A DNA stretch of 64,000 bases, from contig NZ_VWSH01000001.1 in NCBI RefSeq assembly GCF_008629695.1, positions 833,990 to 897,989 of the forward strand. Reading direction: 5' to 3'. This DNA is from Taibaiella lutea. Its GTDB lineage: Bacteria; Bacteroidota; Bacteroidia; Chitinophagales; Chitinophagaceae. The translations under genes were made by a program, and so were the position numbers. This document shows positions 1-8,763 of this stretch, piece after piece (position 1 is the first letter of the stretch; every line of letters begins with the position of its first letter). The notes under the pieces were generated by a model, which was given only the letters and a program-made list of their open reading frames with translations, had not been told where the DNA came from and did not search any database.

Positions 1-327
1 CACCTTCAAAGGTACCTCTCCATTAAAATCAGCAACGAGCATCTGTGCCATTCCGATTAAGTGTTTGGTCTTATTATTGGGATAGCTTATGCTCTTTATA
101 ATAGGGAACAATTCATCAAAAGTAGCTTTGGCAAGGCTTTCCGCATCAGGAAATTTTGCAAAAATAACAGGCGTAGTGAGATTTACACGTTTGTCGGTAC
201 ATTGGGCAGAAAGTATGACAGCGACTAAAAGCTGAAACGGGTTATCATATAACAATTCCGTTTCGGCTTCAGGAGCGTGTTCGCTGAAATAATCAATAAC
301 AAACTGATATCTGTCTTTGCGGGTCAT
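1..327 (-). CDS. nth: Endonuclease III, N-terminal part (cut by window edge)
   Basis: This is the first 109 codons of a DNA glycosylase/AP lyase for oxidised pyrimidines in base excision repair. The translation begins MTRKDRYQFVIDYF and carries NPFQLLVAVILSAQCTDKRV, the helical block typical of endonuclease III (family form NPFELLIAVLLSAQATD). A later NNKTKHLIGMAQML also matches the family. The helix-hairpin-helix, catalytic Lys/Asp and C-terminal Fe-S cysteines lie outside the window and cannot be checked. The ATG at 327 is the only sensible start. It lies just past the pyrH terminator, so it is probably transcribed separately. Confidence 0.88.
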   Translation of the reverse strand, partial: MTRKDRYQFVIDYFSEHAPEAETELLYDNPFQLLVAVILSAQCTDKRVNLTTPVIFAKFPDAESLAKATFDELFPIIKSISYPNNKTKHLIGMAQMLVADFNGEVPLKV

Positions 328-360
328 TTTGTTTACTATGAATGATAAATATACATCTCT

Positions 361-398
361 TAAAAAAAATTGACAACTTTTAGAAAGTTGTCAATTTT
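361..398 (-). terminator. Intrinsic terminator of manC-pyrH
   Basis: A perfect hairpin (arm AATTGACAACTTT, loop TAG) is followed on the minus strand by a T-run (the A-run at 362-369). It sits 37 bases past the pyrH stop and before nth. The arm word TTGACAACTT recurs in the hairpin after purH. Confidence 0.85.
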
Positions 399-434
399 AA
401 TAATGTCTTGTAATCTTGTCGTGGCAAGAAAGAT

Positions 435-1145
435 TTATTTTACTAATGTTCCTACATTTTTACCGCTCACAACATCGGTAAGATTGCCAACTTTATTCAT
501 ATCAAAAACAATAATCGGCAAATTATTTTCCTGACACAATGTAAATGCCGTCATATCCATAACCTTCAGGCCGCGGCCGATTACTTCTGCAAAACTGATG
601 GTTTCATAACGTGTTGCATCGGGGTTTTTCTCAGGATCTTCTGTATAAATGCCATCTACACGCGTACCTTTCAAAATTACATTGGCATTGATTTCAATGG
701 CACGTAATGAACCCGCTGTATCGGTTGTGAAATAAGGATTTCCCGTACCGGCACCAAAGATTACCACACGGCCTTTTTCCAGATGGCGGATAGCGCGGCG
801 ACGGATATATGGTTCTGCAATCTGCTCCATTTTAATAGCACTTTGCAAACGCGTTTTTACACCCACCTGCTCCAATGCAGCTTGTAATGCCATACCATTA
901 ATAACGGTTGCAAGCATGCCCATATAATCCCCCTGAGCTCTTTCGATGCCCGTTTCTGCTTCGTTCATGCCACGATAAATATTTCCACCGCCAATCACGA
1001 TAGCCACCTGTACACCCAGGTCCGTAATAGCCTTGATGTCGTTTGCATATTGTGAAAGCATTTGAGGGTCCAAACCATAATTACGTTCGCCCATTAAAGA
1101 TTCGCCTGAAAGCTTTAGTAAAATTCTGTTGTACTTTGGTAGCAT
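435..1145 (-). CDS. pyrH: UMP kinase
   Basis: Phosphorylates UMP to UDP with ATP in pyrimidine nucleotide synthesis; cytoplasmic hexamer of the amino-acid-kinase fold. Seen: KLSGES at residues 11-16, [10 protein letters not shown] at 50-59, and the [15 protein letters not shown]/phosphate loop near 132-143, all standard for bacterial PyrH. The length of 236 residues is normal. It lies 48 bases downstream of manC on the same strand with no terminator between, so the two are probably co-transcribed. The usual neighbours tsf and frr are not here. Confidence 0.97.
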   Translation of the reverse strand: MLPKYNRILLKLSGESLMGERNYGLDPQMLSQYANDIKAITDLGVQVAIVIGGGNIYRGMNEAETGIERAQGDYMGMLATVINGMALQAALEQVGVKTRLQSAIKMEQIAEPYIRRRAIRHLEKGRVVIFGAGTGNPYFTTDTAGSLRAIEINANVILKGTRVDGIYTEDPEKNPDATRYETISFAEVIGRGLKVMDMTAFTLCQENNLPIIVFDMNKVGNLTDVVSGKNVGTLVK

Positions 1146-1193
1146 GAGGATGTTTCTGAAATATATAAATGAAATTTTTCTCTATTTTATCAA

Positions 1194-2279
1194 CTATAAA
1201 AAACGGTCGCCTTTATTACGCTTGGCTTCGGAAAGATAATCTTTAATTTGCCCTTCTTTATTTCTTTCGCACACCAGCAAAACTTCCGGCGTATCAATAA
1301 TAATGTATTGTTCCAGTCCCTGCAGTATAACCAACTTATGTTCAGGCGCCTTAACCATACATCCCGAAGCATCTATCACCATAACATTTTTACCATAAAC
1401 GGCATTGCCCAGATAATCTTTTTCCGAATGTTCATAAACAGACTCCCAGGTTCCCAAATCGCTCCATCCAAATCTGGAAGTAACAATAGAAACATTACGC
1501 ACTTTTTCCATGATGGCATAATCAATAGAAATGTTGGTGCATTGCGCATACAGCATTTCCATGGCTTTGGCTTCCTTTGGCGTGTTTAACACATCTTTTG
1601 CCTGGACGAAAACATCATTCAGCTCGGGAAGGTATTCTTCCAGCACTTTAATGAAGGTCTTTACATTCCATGCAAAAATGCCTGAGTTCCAGAGAAAATC
1701 GCCGGAACGCAAAAAGGTGCGCGCAATATCAAGATTAGGTTTTTCCACAAAGGTTTTTACTTTATGAAAAGTATCTTCCTGATCTTTATGTTCGTATTGA
1801 ATATAACCGTATTTGGTATCAGGCCTTGTGGGCTTAATGCCGATTGTTGCAATATTGGGGTGATGCGCAACATAATCAAGCGTTTCAAAAACCTGTTGCT
1901 GAAAATTGCGGTCATTTGTAATCAGATGATCGGCCGGGGTAATAATTATATTGGCATCGGGATTGATGGCGAGTATCTTATGTGAAATATAAGCGGCGCT
2001 GGGGGCCGTATTTTTCCTTGAAGGTTCTGATACGATATTTGCAATTAAAACTTCGGGAAGATGTGCATGAACGTGACTTTTGTAGGCTTCATGCGTAATG
2101 ACAAAAATATTCTCAATTGGACAAATATCTTTGAAATGGTTAAATGTGCTTTGCAAAAGACTTTGTCCGGTACCTAATAAATCGAGAAATTGTTTCGGCA
2201 GTTTCTGCCTGCTTTCCGGCCAGAATTTACTGCCTATACCACCTGCAAGAATGGCTACATAGTTATTGTGAATACTCAT
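1194..2279 (-). CDS. manC: Mannose-1-phosphate guanylyltransferase
   Basis: Makes GDP-mannose from mannose-1-phosphate and GTP for fucosylated or mannosylated surface glycans. Seen: an N-terminal nucleotidyltransferase signature GGIGSKFWPESR at residues 13-24, LPKQFLDL just after, VEKPN in the middle and WNSGIFAW around residue 200; no phosphomannose isomerase domain follows, so this is the short single-function form (361 residues). The motif has Lys where the family consensus GxGxRxWPxSR has Arg, a conservative change. The substrate is inferred from family resemblance; a related sugar-1-phosphate is possible. It is divergent from feoA and upstream of pyrH. Confidence 0.88.
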   Translation of the reverse strand: MSIHNNYVAILAGGIGSKFWPESRQKLPKQFLDLLGTGQSLLQSTFNHFKDICPIENIFVITHEAYKSHVHAHLPEVLIANIVSEPSRKNTAPSAAYISHKILAINPDANIIITPADHLITNDRNFQQQVFETLDYVAHHPNIATIGIKPTRPDTKYGYIQYEHKDQEDTFHKVKTFVEKPNLDIARTFLRSGDFLWNSGIFAWNVKTFIKVLEEYLPELNDVFVQAKDVLNTPKEAKAMEMLYAQCTNISIDYAIMEKVRNVSIVTSRFGWSDLGTWESVYEHSEKDYLGNAVYGKNVMVIDASGCMVKAPEHKLVILQGLEQYIIIDTPEVLLVCERNKEGQIKDYLSEAKRNKGDRFL

Positions 2280-2304
2280 TACCTTGTATTGGTGTTCGTC
2301 GCCG

Positions 2305-2312
2305 CAAAAGTA
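2305..2312 (-). promoter_or_regulatory. Probable -7 box for manC-pyrH
   Basis: On the minus strand the sequence reads TACTTTTG, an exact match to the Bacteroidota -7 consensus TAnnTTTG, 26 bases upstream of the manC ATG. No clear TTG -33 element is seen at the usual distance. Confidence 0.5.
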
Positions 2313-2377
2313 ACAAGAATTTTCCTAACCATACATAAACATTTGATCTGGCTAATGGTGCCAAATGTTTATATAAT

Positions 2378-2408
2378 TTGGCTCAGAAGAATAACAACGG
2401 TATTTTTG
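2378..2408 (+). promoter_or_regulatory. Promoter of feoA-nadD (TTG-N20-TATTTTTG)
   Basis: TTG at 2378-2380 and TATTTTTG at 2401-2408 match the Bacteroidota -33/-7 pattern with a 20-base spacer. The same arrangement is seen before purH and the Skp-like gene. The -7 box is 17 bases before the ATG at 2426, which rules out the longer in-frame TTG start at 2378. Confidence 0.65.
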
Positions 2409-2425
2409 CAAACTTATTTGTAAAT

Positions 2426-2653
2426 ATGTTGCATAGATTATCAGAAATGAAATCGGGTTCCTCTGGTGTCATTGAACGTTTTGACGAGAATGAAGCGCAG
2501 GTAAAATTGATGGAAATGGGTTGTATTCCCGGCGAAAAAGTTTCGGTGGAGGCTATTGCCCCGATGGGCGACCCGATTGCAATTCAGGTTTCGGGCTATT
2601 GCCTCAGCATCCGTAAGAATGAAGCAAGGCATATCTGGGTAGAAATTGCTTAA
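2426..2653 (+). CDS. feoA: FeoA-type small protein
   Basis: A 75-residue SH3-like protein of the FeoA family, thought to assist the FeoB ferrous iron transporter. Seen: LSEMKSGSSGVIERF, then LMEMGCIPGEKVSVEAIAPMGDP and a C-terminal IRKNEARHIWVEIA, the usual FeoA pattern. The start at 2426 is preferred because an upstream promoter overlaps the longer reading frame. No feoB is found next to it; the following gene is nadD, 26 bases away and likely in the same transcript. It could act with a FeoB encoded elsewhere. Confidence 0.85.
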   Translation: MLHRLSEMKSGSSGVIERFDENEAQVKLMEMGCIPGEKVSVEAIAPMGDPIAIQVSGYCLSIRKNEARHIWVEIA

Positions 2654-2679
2654 ATTGTTTTAAAGAATTAACGCTATAC

Positions 2680-3255
2680 ATGAATATTGGCTTATATTTC
2701 GGAAGTTTTAACCCCATCCATACCGGTCATCTCATTATTGCCAATCATGTATTGGAACATTCGGACTTAGATAAAATCTGGTTTGTTGTTTCGCCGCACA
2801 ATCCTTTAAAAGAATCGCATTCGCTGCTCAATGAATATGACAGATTGCATCTTGCCGAATTAGCCATCAAGGACAATAACAAATTCAGGGCAAGCAATGT
2901 GGAATTTCATTTGCCCAAGCCTTCTTACACTATCGACACTTTAACTTATCTCAGTGAAAAATTCCCTTTAGAGAAATTTTCGGTTATTATGGGAAGCGAT
3001 AGTTATCAGAATCTTCCCCGTTGGAAAAACCATGAAAAGATTCTCGAATTTTATAAAGTAATCGTTTTTGAGCGTCCGGGATTTTCTGTCTCAAAAGAAG
3101 GACTACCGGTTAACGTGCAGGTTTTAAAAGCGCCATTACTGGAAATTTCATCTACACATATACGTTCTCAAATCAGGGAAAATAAATCTATCCGCTATCT
3201 GGTGCCTGATGAGGTTATGGATTGCATTGCCGAAAACCGGTACTATAATAAGTAA
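2680..3255 (+). CDS. nadD: Nicotinate-nucleotide adenylyltransferase
   Basis: Transfers AMP from ATP to nicotinate mononucleotide, giving deamido-NAD in NAD synthesis. Seen: GSFNPIHTGH at residues 8-17 (nucleotidylyltransferase HxGH motif), SPHNPLK near 38, MGSDSYQNLPRW in the middle, and the second signature ISSTHIR near residue 157. Length 191 is typical. It follows feoA closely and ends 9 bases before the stop of the convergent membrane protein gene. Confidence 0.96.
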   Translation: MNIGLYFGSFNPIHTGHLIIANHVLEHSDLDKIWFVVSPHNPLKESHSLLNEYDRLHLAELAIKDNNKFRASNVEFHLPKPSYTIDTLTYLSEKFPLEKFSVIMGSDSYQNLPRWKNHEKILEFYKVIVFERPGFSVSKEGLPVNVQVLKAPLLEISSTHIRSQIRENKSIRYLVPDEVMDCIAENRYYNK

Positions 3256-3264
3256 AATTGCTGC

Positions 3265-4449
3265 TTATTTAGCAGCCTTCGGCTTTAAGGTGATTTTCTT
3301 TGCAAACAAATGCTCCCAAATGCCTTTCATGGAATGCAAATTCAAAGGAAACTCTAAATAAACATGGAGAAAACTCAGGAATAGCAAAGCGGTAAAGCCT
3401 AACTTAAAATCAATAAGATAAACGGCAATAGAAGTTATCCATAATATAACAATTACGGCCAGATTTGTTTTAGGCATTTTATGCCACTGTATTATGCTTG
3501 TCTTACTAAACCAGTTCAGATAATGATAAGTATAAGCAAAAGCGATAAATCTTGCCAGCATCAGACCTTTCTTACTTGTGTATATATCATTGGCAATGCT
3601 GCTGTAATTAAAATCTTTCATGAAGCTTTTATTGACGCTTGCAAAAATACTATCGTAGGTTTTCAAAGCATAACCGGAAATATGATAAGGTATTATTACA
3701 GGTACAAATAAAAGAAACAGCGCTGCAAGCAACAATGTAACTACGCCTATTTTGCCATAAACAGAGTTGCTTTTCAGCGCTCCGTAAAGCATAAATAATA
3801 AGGTAAAAATATAAACATGGATGAGCGTAGGGATATATGTACTAAATAACAACACCCAAAAGGAATAAGAATAATCAAGTGTAAAATCTACATCTTGAGA
3901 AAAATTATTATCCTTATTTACATCGGCACAATGCTGCCCTAATAAATCTTTTATTTCATCTATTTGCCCTCCGGTCACGAATGAAACTTTCTGCCCTGTA
4001 TTATAATCGGTACAAATTAATGTTTCCCGTTCCATATTCATTACTATGCTCACAATGGCAATAATTGCAATAGCGCCCAACCGCAATGAGTTCCTTTTAA
4101 TAAAAATTAAAATCAGGGAAAGAAAAAAAACAAAGATCGTGATATTGGTGATAGACATCCCCGTATTTGTTCCATGCAAAGCTCTTGTCTTCCCGACGGT
4201 CACCAGCATAACCAATAAAATGATCAATAAAGGGAACAGCAGCTTTTGTCCTTTTTCCGGAATAGCCAGAAAATATTTTTTATGATGCAGCCAACTGATT
4301 TCAGTAAGATAATGCAATGGCCCCAGAATGGCATAGGAAAACAAAAACAGTTCGAAAGGAATAAACAAAGCAATAATCAATGAAATAAGTATCAATACTA
4401 CATTAGCTTTGTCAACCTGATGAGGAGCCATACGGGCAAAAGAAAACAT
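3265..4449 (-). CDS. Multi-pass membrane protein of unknown function
   Basis: A 394-residue protein with about eight to ten hydrophobic segments. Conserved-looking histidines lie at or near membrane edges: GPLHYLTEISWLHHKKYF at 43-60, a YHYLNWFSKTSIIQWH block near 310-325, and LHVYLEFPLNLHS near 360. A soluble loop with two cysteines (ICTDYNTG and GQHCADVN) lies around residues 150-175. The His pattern recalls membrane di-metal enzymes such as the Brp/Blh carotenoid oxygenases, but this is only an impression; no family can be assigned. Convergent with nadD. Confidence 0.8.
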   Translation of the reverse strand: MFSFARMAPHQVDKANVVLILISLIIALFIPFELFLFSYAILGPLHYLTEISWLHHKKYFLAIPEKGQKLLFPLLIILLVMLVTVGKTRALHGTNTGMSITNITIFVFFLSLILIFIKRNSLRLGAIAIIAIVSIVMNMERETLICTDYNTGQKVSFVTGGQIDEIKDLLGQHCADVNKDNNFSQDVDFTLDYSYSFWVLLFSTYIPTLIHVYIFTLLFMLYGALKSNSVYGKIGVVTLLLAALFLLFVPVIIPYHISGYALKTYDSIFASVNKSFMKDFNYSSIANDIYTSKKGLMLARFIAFAYTYHYLNWFSKTSIIQWHKMPKTNLAVIVILWITSIAVYLIDFKLGFTALLFLSFLHVYLEFPLNLHSMKGIWEHLFAKKITLKPKAAK

Positions 4450-4750
4450 TATGATCGTTTATATACTGGTTAAATGGGATGCCTGAAATTTCCTCTGATT
4501 TGGATGTCCGCAAGATACTAATTAGATTATAATAATCAATTATCCTTTAAAGCAAAAATCGCAATTCAGGCATCAGGTTTCCTATTCTCCATTTATATCT
4601 GCTTACCATTCCGGCTTGTGCCTGCAAAAAACGAAATATGGATGATACAAGAACATTCCGGCTACGGTTAAATAGTCTGACGCTATATTATAGAAGCAAA
4701 AAAATGGATAATCAATTTTTAACCCTTAATTTTGCCGCTTAATTGAAGTT
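4450..4750. other. Intergenic region between divergent membrane gene and purL
   Basis: Holds the purL promoter region at its right end. No ORF, repeat or RNA gene is apparent in the rest. Confidence 0.6.
4727..4734 (+). promoter_or_regulatory. Probable -7 box for purL
   Basis: TAATTTTG matches TAnnTTTG exactly and ends 16 bases before the purL ATG. At the expected -33 distance there is ATG rather than TTG. No PurR box or purine riboswitch was recognised. Confidence 0.5.
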
Positions 4751-7700
4751 ATGATGCATTTTTTCGGGAAAAATTCTTCCGTTTTCGCAGTCCAAACCGC
4801 TAATAACCTTTCTGATAGCGACATTTCAAAACTTAGCTGGCTTTTCGGAGATGCCGCCTCTCTCGGCACCACAAACATAGTTAAAGAATACGTTGGCCCC
4901 CGTGCTGCCATGATTACTCCCTGGAGTACTAATGCTGTAGAAATAACCCAAAATATGGGTATCGAAGGCATTCAAAGAATTGAAGAATTCATGGAAGCAG
5001 GTGCTTCATTCGACCCTATGTTGTTTCAACAATACAAGGAGTTGAATCAGGATATTTTCACCATAAATATTACACCTGAACCCATTATCGAAATTGAAGA
5101 TATTGCTGCATATAACAAACAGGAAGGTCTTGCACTAAGCGATGAGGAAGTAAAATACCTGAACGATCTTTCTGAAAAATTAGGTCGTAAACTTACGGAC
5201 TCAGAAGTCTTTGGCTTTTCGCAGGTAAATTCAGAACATTGCCGTCACAAAATCTTCAATGGTACATTTGTAATTGATGGCAAAGAGCAGCCTACATCCT
5301 TGTTTAAGCTCATCAAGAAAACATCTTCTGAAAATCCGAATTATATTGTTTCGGCTTATAAAGACAATGTGGCTTTCATTCAGGGCCCAAGGCTTACGCA
5401 GTTTGCGCCTATCAATGCGGCTGCGCCTTCCAATTATCAGGAGCAGGAATTTGATTCGGTAATTTCATTAAAAGCAGAAACACATAATTTCCCTACCACA
5501 GTAGAACCTTTTAATGGTGCTGCTACCGGTTCCGGCGGCGAAATACGCGATCGTCTTGCCGGCGGCCAAGGTTCTTTGCCTTTGGCAGGGACAGCTGTTT
5601 ACATGACTGCCTATTCAAGATTGGAAGAAGGCCGCAATTGGGAAAATGGCATGCCGGAACGCAAATGGCTGTATCAAAACCCTAAAGACATTTTAGTAAA
5701 AGCATCGAATGGTGCTTCTGACTTTGGCAATAAATTCGGACAGCCGCTTATTACGGGTTCTGTGCTTACATTCGAGCACGAAGAACACAAAAGAAAACTG
5801 GCTTTTGATAAAGTAATTATGCTTGCCGGTGGCGTAGGTTATGGCAAGCATGACCAAAGTAAAAAACAGCAACCTCAAACCGGTGACAAAATTGTTGTTC
5901 TGGGTGGCGATAATTACCGTATCGGTATGGGTGGTGCAGCCGTATCATCTGCCGATACCGGTGCTTTTGGTTCCGGTATTGAGCTGAATGCGATTCAACG
6001 TTCTAATCCTGAAATGCAAAAGCGTGTTGCCAATACGATTCGCGGTGTTGTTGAAAGCAATCATAATATCATTACTTCTATCCATGATCACGGTGCAGGT
6101 GGACACCTGAACTGTTTGTCTGAATTGGTAGAAAGCACGGGTGGCAAAATAAATTTAGATAAATTACCGGTTGGTGACCCTACCTTATCGGCTAAGGAAA
6201 TAATAGGCAATGAATCTCAGGAGCGTATGGGCTTGGTGGTTCCGCAAAAACATATTGACACTTTGCGTGAAATTGCAGACAGAGAACGTTCTCCGATGTT
6301 TGTAGTGGGTGAGGTTACAGGCGATCACAGGTTTACTATTGCTTCTGAAAAGACAGGTGATACACCCATGGATTTCCACTTGGAAGATATGTTTGGAAGC
6401 TCGCCTAAAACGATTATGGATGATAAAGTTATAAACAGAACTTATGAATCCATTAATGCTACAGAGGATAAATTGTATGATTACCTGAATCAGGTGTTGC
6501 AACTGGAAGCTGTTGCCTGTAAAGACTGGCTGACTAACAAAGTAGATCGTTGTGTGGGTGGCCGTGTAGCAAAACAGCAATGTGCAGGACCTTTGCAATT
6601 ACCATTGAATAATATGGGCGTTATGGCGCTTGATTATAAAGGTAAGTATGGCGTTGCAACCAGTATTGGCCATGCACCTGCTATTGCATTAATAGATGAG
6701 AAAGCCGGTAGTCGTCATGCCATTGCAGAATCATTGTCAAACATAGTATGGGCACCGCTTTCAAATGGCCTTAAAAGCGTATCGTTATCTGCCAACTGGA
6801 TGTGGCCCTGCAAAAATGAAGGGGAAGACGCACGTCTTTATAACGCAGTAGAGGCTTGTTCGGAATTTGCTATCGCTTTAGGTATCAATATCCCTACGGG
6901 TAAAGATTCCCTTTCCATGAAACAGAAGTATGCTGACGGAGAAGTAATTGCACCGGGTACCGTTATTATTTCTGCAGGTGCACAATGCGATGATATTTCA
7001 AAAATTGTAGAGCCTGTTTTGCAAAAAGATGGCGGTGATATTTATTATGTTAACCTTTCGGAGGACCAATATAAGTTAGGCGGTTCTTCATTGGCACAAG
7101 TGTTGAATAAGTTAGGCAATGAAGCTCCGGATGTTAAAAATGCAGGTAATTTTAAAACCGCATTCAACACTTTACAACAATTAATTAAAGAGGGTAAAAT
7201 ACAGGCGGGGCACGATATTGGTAGCGGTGGGCTTATTACCACTTTATTAGAAATGTGCTTTGCGGATAATAACTTAGGTGCTGCATTAGATTTAACTGCT
7301 TTAGGTGAGGCAGACAGCATCAAACTTTTATTTGCAGAAAATATTGCGGTAGTATTTCAGGGAGATGCCGATGCAGCAAACCAATTGAAAGATGCAGGCA
7401 TTGCAGTTGTAAAAATTGGTAAGGTTGTTGCTTCTAATCAATTGACTGTTACGAATCATGGTAAGCAATATGCATTTGATATTGCGGCATTGCGCGATAC
7501 CTGGTTTAAAACATCTTATTTGCTGGATAAGCAGCAAAGCGGTGCTGAGAAGGCAAAAGAACGTTTTGAGAATTATAAATCACAACCGCTGCGGTTCCGT
7601 TTCCCACAACAATTTGATGGTAAAAAACCAGTCTTCCCTTCTGATGCTGTACGTCCTAAGGCAGGCGTGATACGCGAAAAAGGAAGCAATTCAGAAAGAG

Positions 7701-8407
7701 AATTAGCTCAGGCGCTTTTCCTTGCTGGCTTCGATGTGAAAGATATTCACATGACTGATTTGGTTTCCGGTCGTGAAAACCTGGAAGATGTACAGTTCCT
7801 CGGTGCAGTGGGCGGTTTCTCCAATTCTGATGTTTTAGGTTCCGCAAAGGGTTGGGCAGGTGCTTTCAAATACAATCCTAAAGCCAAGGAAGCTATCGAG
7901 CATTTCTTCAAACGTAACGATACATTATCTATAGGTATTTGCAACGGCTGTCAGTTATTTGTTGAATTAGGACTTATCTATCCTGATCATAAAGAACAAC
8001 CGCGCATGTTGTACAATGACAGCCATAAACATGAAAGTGGCTTTACTTCCATGAAAGTACAGGACAATAACTCCGTGATGTTCTCCAGCCTTGCAGGTAG
8101 TACTATTGGCGTTTGGATATCTCACGGAGAAGGGAAATTTTATTTACCTGCCGGTGAAGGCGATTATAAGATTCTGGGTAAATACGGCTACGATGGTTAT
8201 CCTGCCAACCCTAATGGTTCAGGTTACAGCGCAGCTATGATTAGTGATGACAGCGGACGTCATGTAGTGACTATGCCGCATATCGAACGCTCTATTTTTC
8301 AATGGCAATGGGCACATTACCCTGCAGGAAGAAAAGATGAAGTGTCGCCGTGGATGGAAGCATTTGTAAATGCACGCAATTGGTTAATAACGAATCAGGC
8401 AAAATAG
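4751..8407 (+). CDS. purL: Phosphoribosylformylglycinamidine synthase, large single-chain form
   Basis: Converts FGAR to FGAM with ATP and glutamine, step four of purine synthesis. The 1218-residue chain has the whole large-PurL layout: an N-terminal PurS-like region, two AIR-synthetase-type halves (AETHNFPTTVEPFNGAATG in the first; PTGKDSLSMK in the second) and a C-terminal class I glutaminase. The glutaminase nucleophile is Cys1064 in GICNGCQ, and SHGEGKF and MPHIERS follow. The 1218 residues are a little shorter than the enterobacterial enzyme (about 1295), as usual in Bacteroidota. Monocistronic, closed by a strong terminator. Confidence 0.98.
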   Translation: MMHFFGKNSSVFAVQTANNLSDSDISKLSWLFGDAASLGTTNIVKEYVGPRAAMITPWSTNAVEITQNMGIEGIQRIEEFMEAGASFDPMLFQQYKELNQDIFTINITPEPIIEIEDIAAYNKQEGLALSDEEVKYLNDLSEKLGRKLTDSEVFGFSQVNSEHCRHKIFNGTFVIDGKEQPTSLFKLIKKTSSENPNYIVSAYKDNVAFIQGPRLTQFAPINAAAPSNYQEQEFDSVISLKAETHNFPTTVEPFNGAATGSGGEIRDRLAGGQGSLPLAGTAVYMTAYSRLEEGRNWENGMPERKWLYQNPKDILVKASNGASDFGNKFGQPLITGSVLTFEHEEHKRKLAFDKVIMLAGGVGYGKHDQSKKQQPQTGDKIVVLGGDNYRIGMGGAAVSSADTGAFGSGIELNAIQRSNPEMQKRVANTIRGVVESNHNIITSIHDHGAGGHLNCLSELVESTGGKINLDKLPVGDPTLSAKEIIGNESQERMGLVVPQKHIDTLREIADRERSPMFVVGEVTGDHRFTIASEKTGDTPMDFHLEDMFGSSPKTIMDDKVINRTYESINATEDKLYDYLNQVLQLEAVACKDWLTNKVDRCVGGRVAKQQCAGPLQLPLNNMGVMALDYKGKYGVATSIGHAPAIALIDEKAGSRHAIAESLSNIVWAPLSNGLKSVSLSANWMWPCKNEGEDARLYNAVEACSEFAIALGINIPTGKDSLSMKQKYADGEVIAPGTVIISAGAQCDDISKIVEPVLQKDGGDIYYVNLSEDQYKLGGSSLAQVLNKLGNEAPDVKNAGNFKTAFNTLQQLIKEGKIQAGHDIGSGGLITTLLEMCFADNNLGAALDLTALGEADSIKLLFAENIAVVFQGDADAANQLKDAGIAVVKIGKVVASNQLTVTNHGKQYAFDIAALRDTWFKTSYLLDKQQSGAEKAKERFENYKSQPLRFRFPQQFDGKKPVFPSDAVRPKAGVIREKGSNSERELAQALFLAGFDVKDIHMTDLVSGRENLEDVQFLGAVGGFSNSDVLGSAKGWAGAFKYNPKAKEAIEHFFKRNDTLSIGICNGCQLFVELGLIYPDHKEQPRMLYNDSHKHESGFTSMKVQDNNSVMFSSLAGSTIGVWISHGEGKFYLPAGEGDYKILGKYGYDGYPANPNGSGYSAAMISDDSGRHVVTMPHIERSIFQWQWAHYPAGRKDEVSPWMEAFVNARNWLITNQAK

Positions 8408-8414
8408 AACCGAT

Positions 8415-8456
8415 AAAAAAATACCCCGGGCTTTTACAAGCCCGGGGTATTTTTTT
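8415..8456 (+). terminator. Strong intrinsic terminator of purL
   Basis: The 19-bp arms contain ATACCCCGGGCTT, with a TTAC loop and an immediate T-run. The A-rich left arm would also make it work on the minus strand. Confidence 0.93.
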
Positions 8457-8763
8457 TAAAAAGCCGGCCATGGCTATCAAAAGACATATGCAAAGATGCT
8501 TTTTCTGTTCAATGAAACCAAAGATGGGTATAAGCGCTTGTAACGTTGCTCCATTTGAAGCTGATTCCGGTAATCATCTTGTTGAAAAAACAGGAACAGT
8601 AACCAAGAGCTGAAATAATAAGGAATCGTTAAGCAGACTGTTTTTTAAAAAATATTTTGGTTTCTGTTACACAATTTAAAATCTTCTTATTATTATTACG
8701 CCGTGAATCGAATAGGTTCACGGCTTTTCATTTAAGCCTTCAAAAAACATCAACAAACACAGT
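8457..8763. other. Intergenic region after purL
   Basis: Contains a 47-codon open frame from ATG 8470 (starting MAIKRHMQRCFFCS) that has no promoter, no recognisable family and is probably chance. Near the right end is a hairpin described separately. Nothing else is recognised. Confidence 0.45.
8700..8728 (+). promoter_or_regulatory. Terminator-like hairpin in the leader of the outer-membrane barrel gene
   Basis: Arms GCCGTGAA and TTCACGGC enclose a 9-base loop and are followed by TTTTCATTT. It lies about 36 bases before the ATG at 8764, with no gene ending just upstream. It may be an attenuator, an mRNA-stabilising stem, or the terminator of an unannotated small RNA. Confidence 0.45.

Noticed and set aside
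6185-6598. 137-codon minus-strand frame inside purL
   Set aside because: purL is intact across the region; the frame has no start context or family resemblance.
8470-8613. 47-codon frame with CFFC after purL
   Set aside because: No promoter, no recognisable domain; length within chance expectation.
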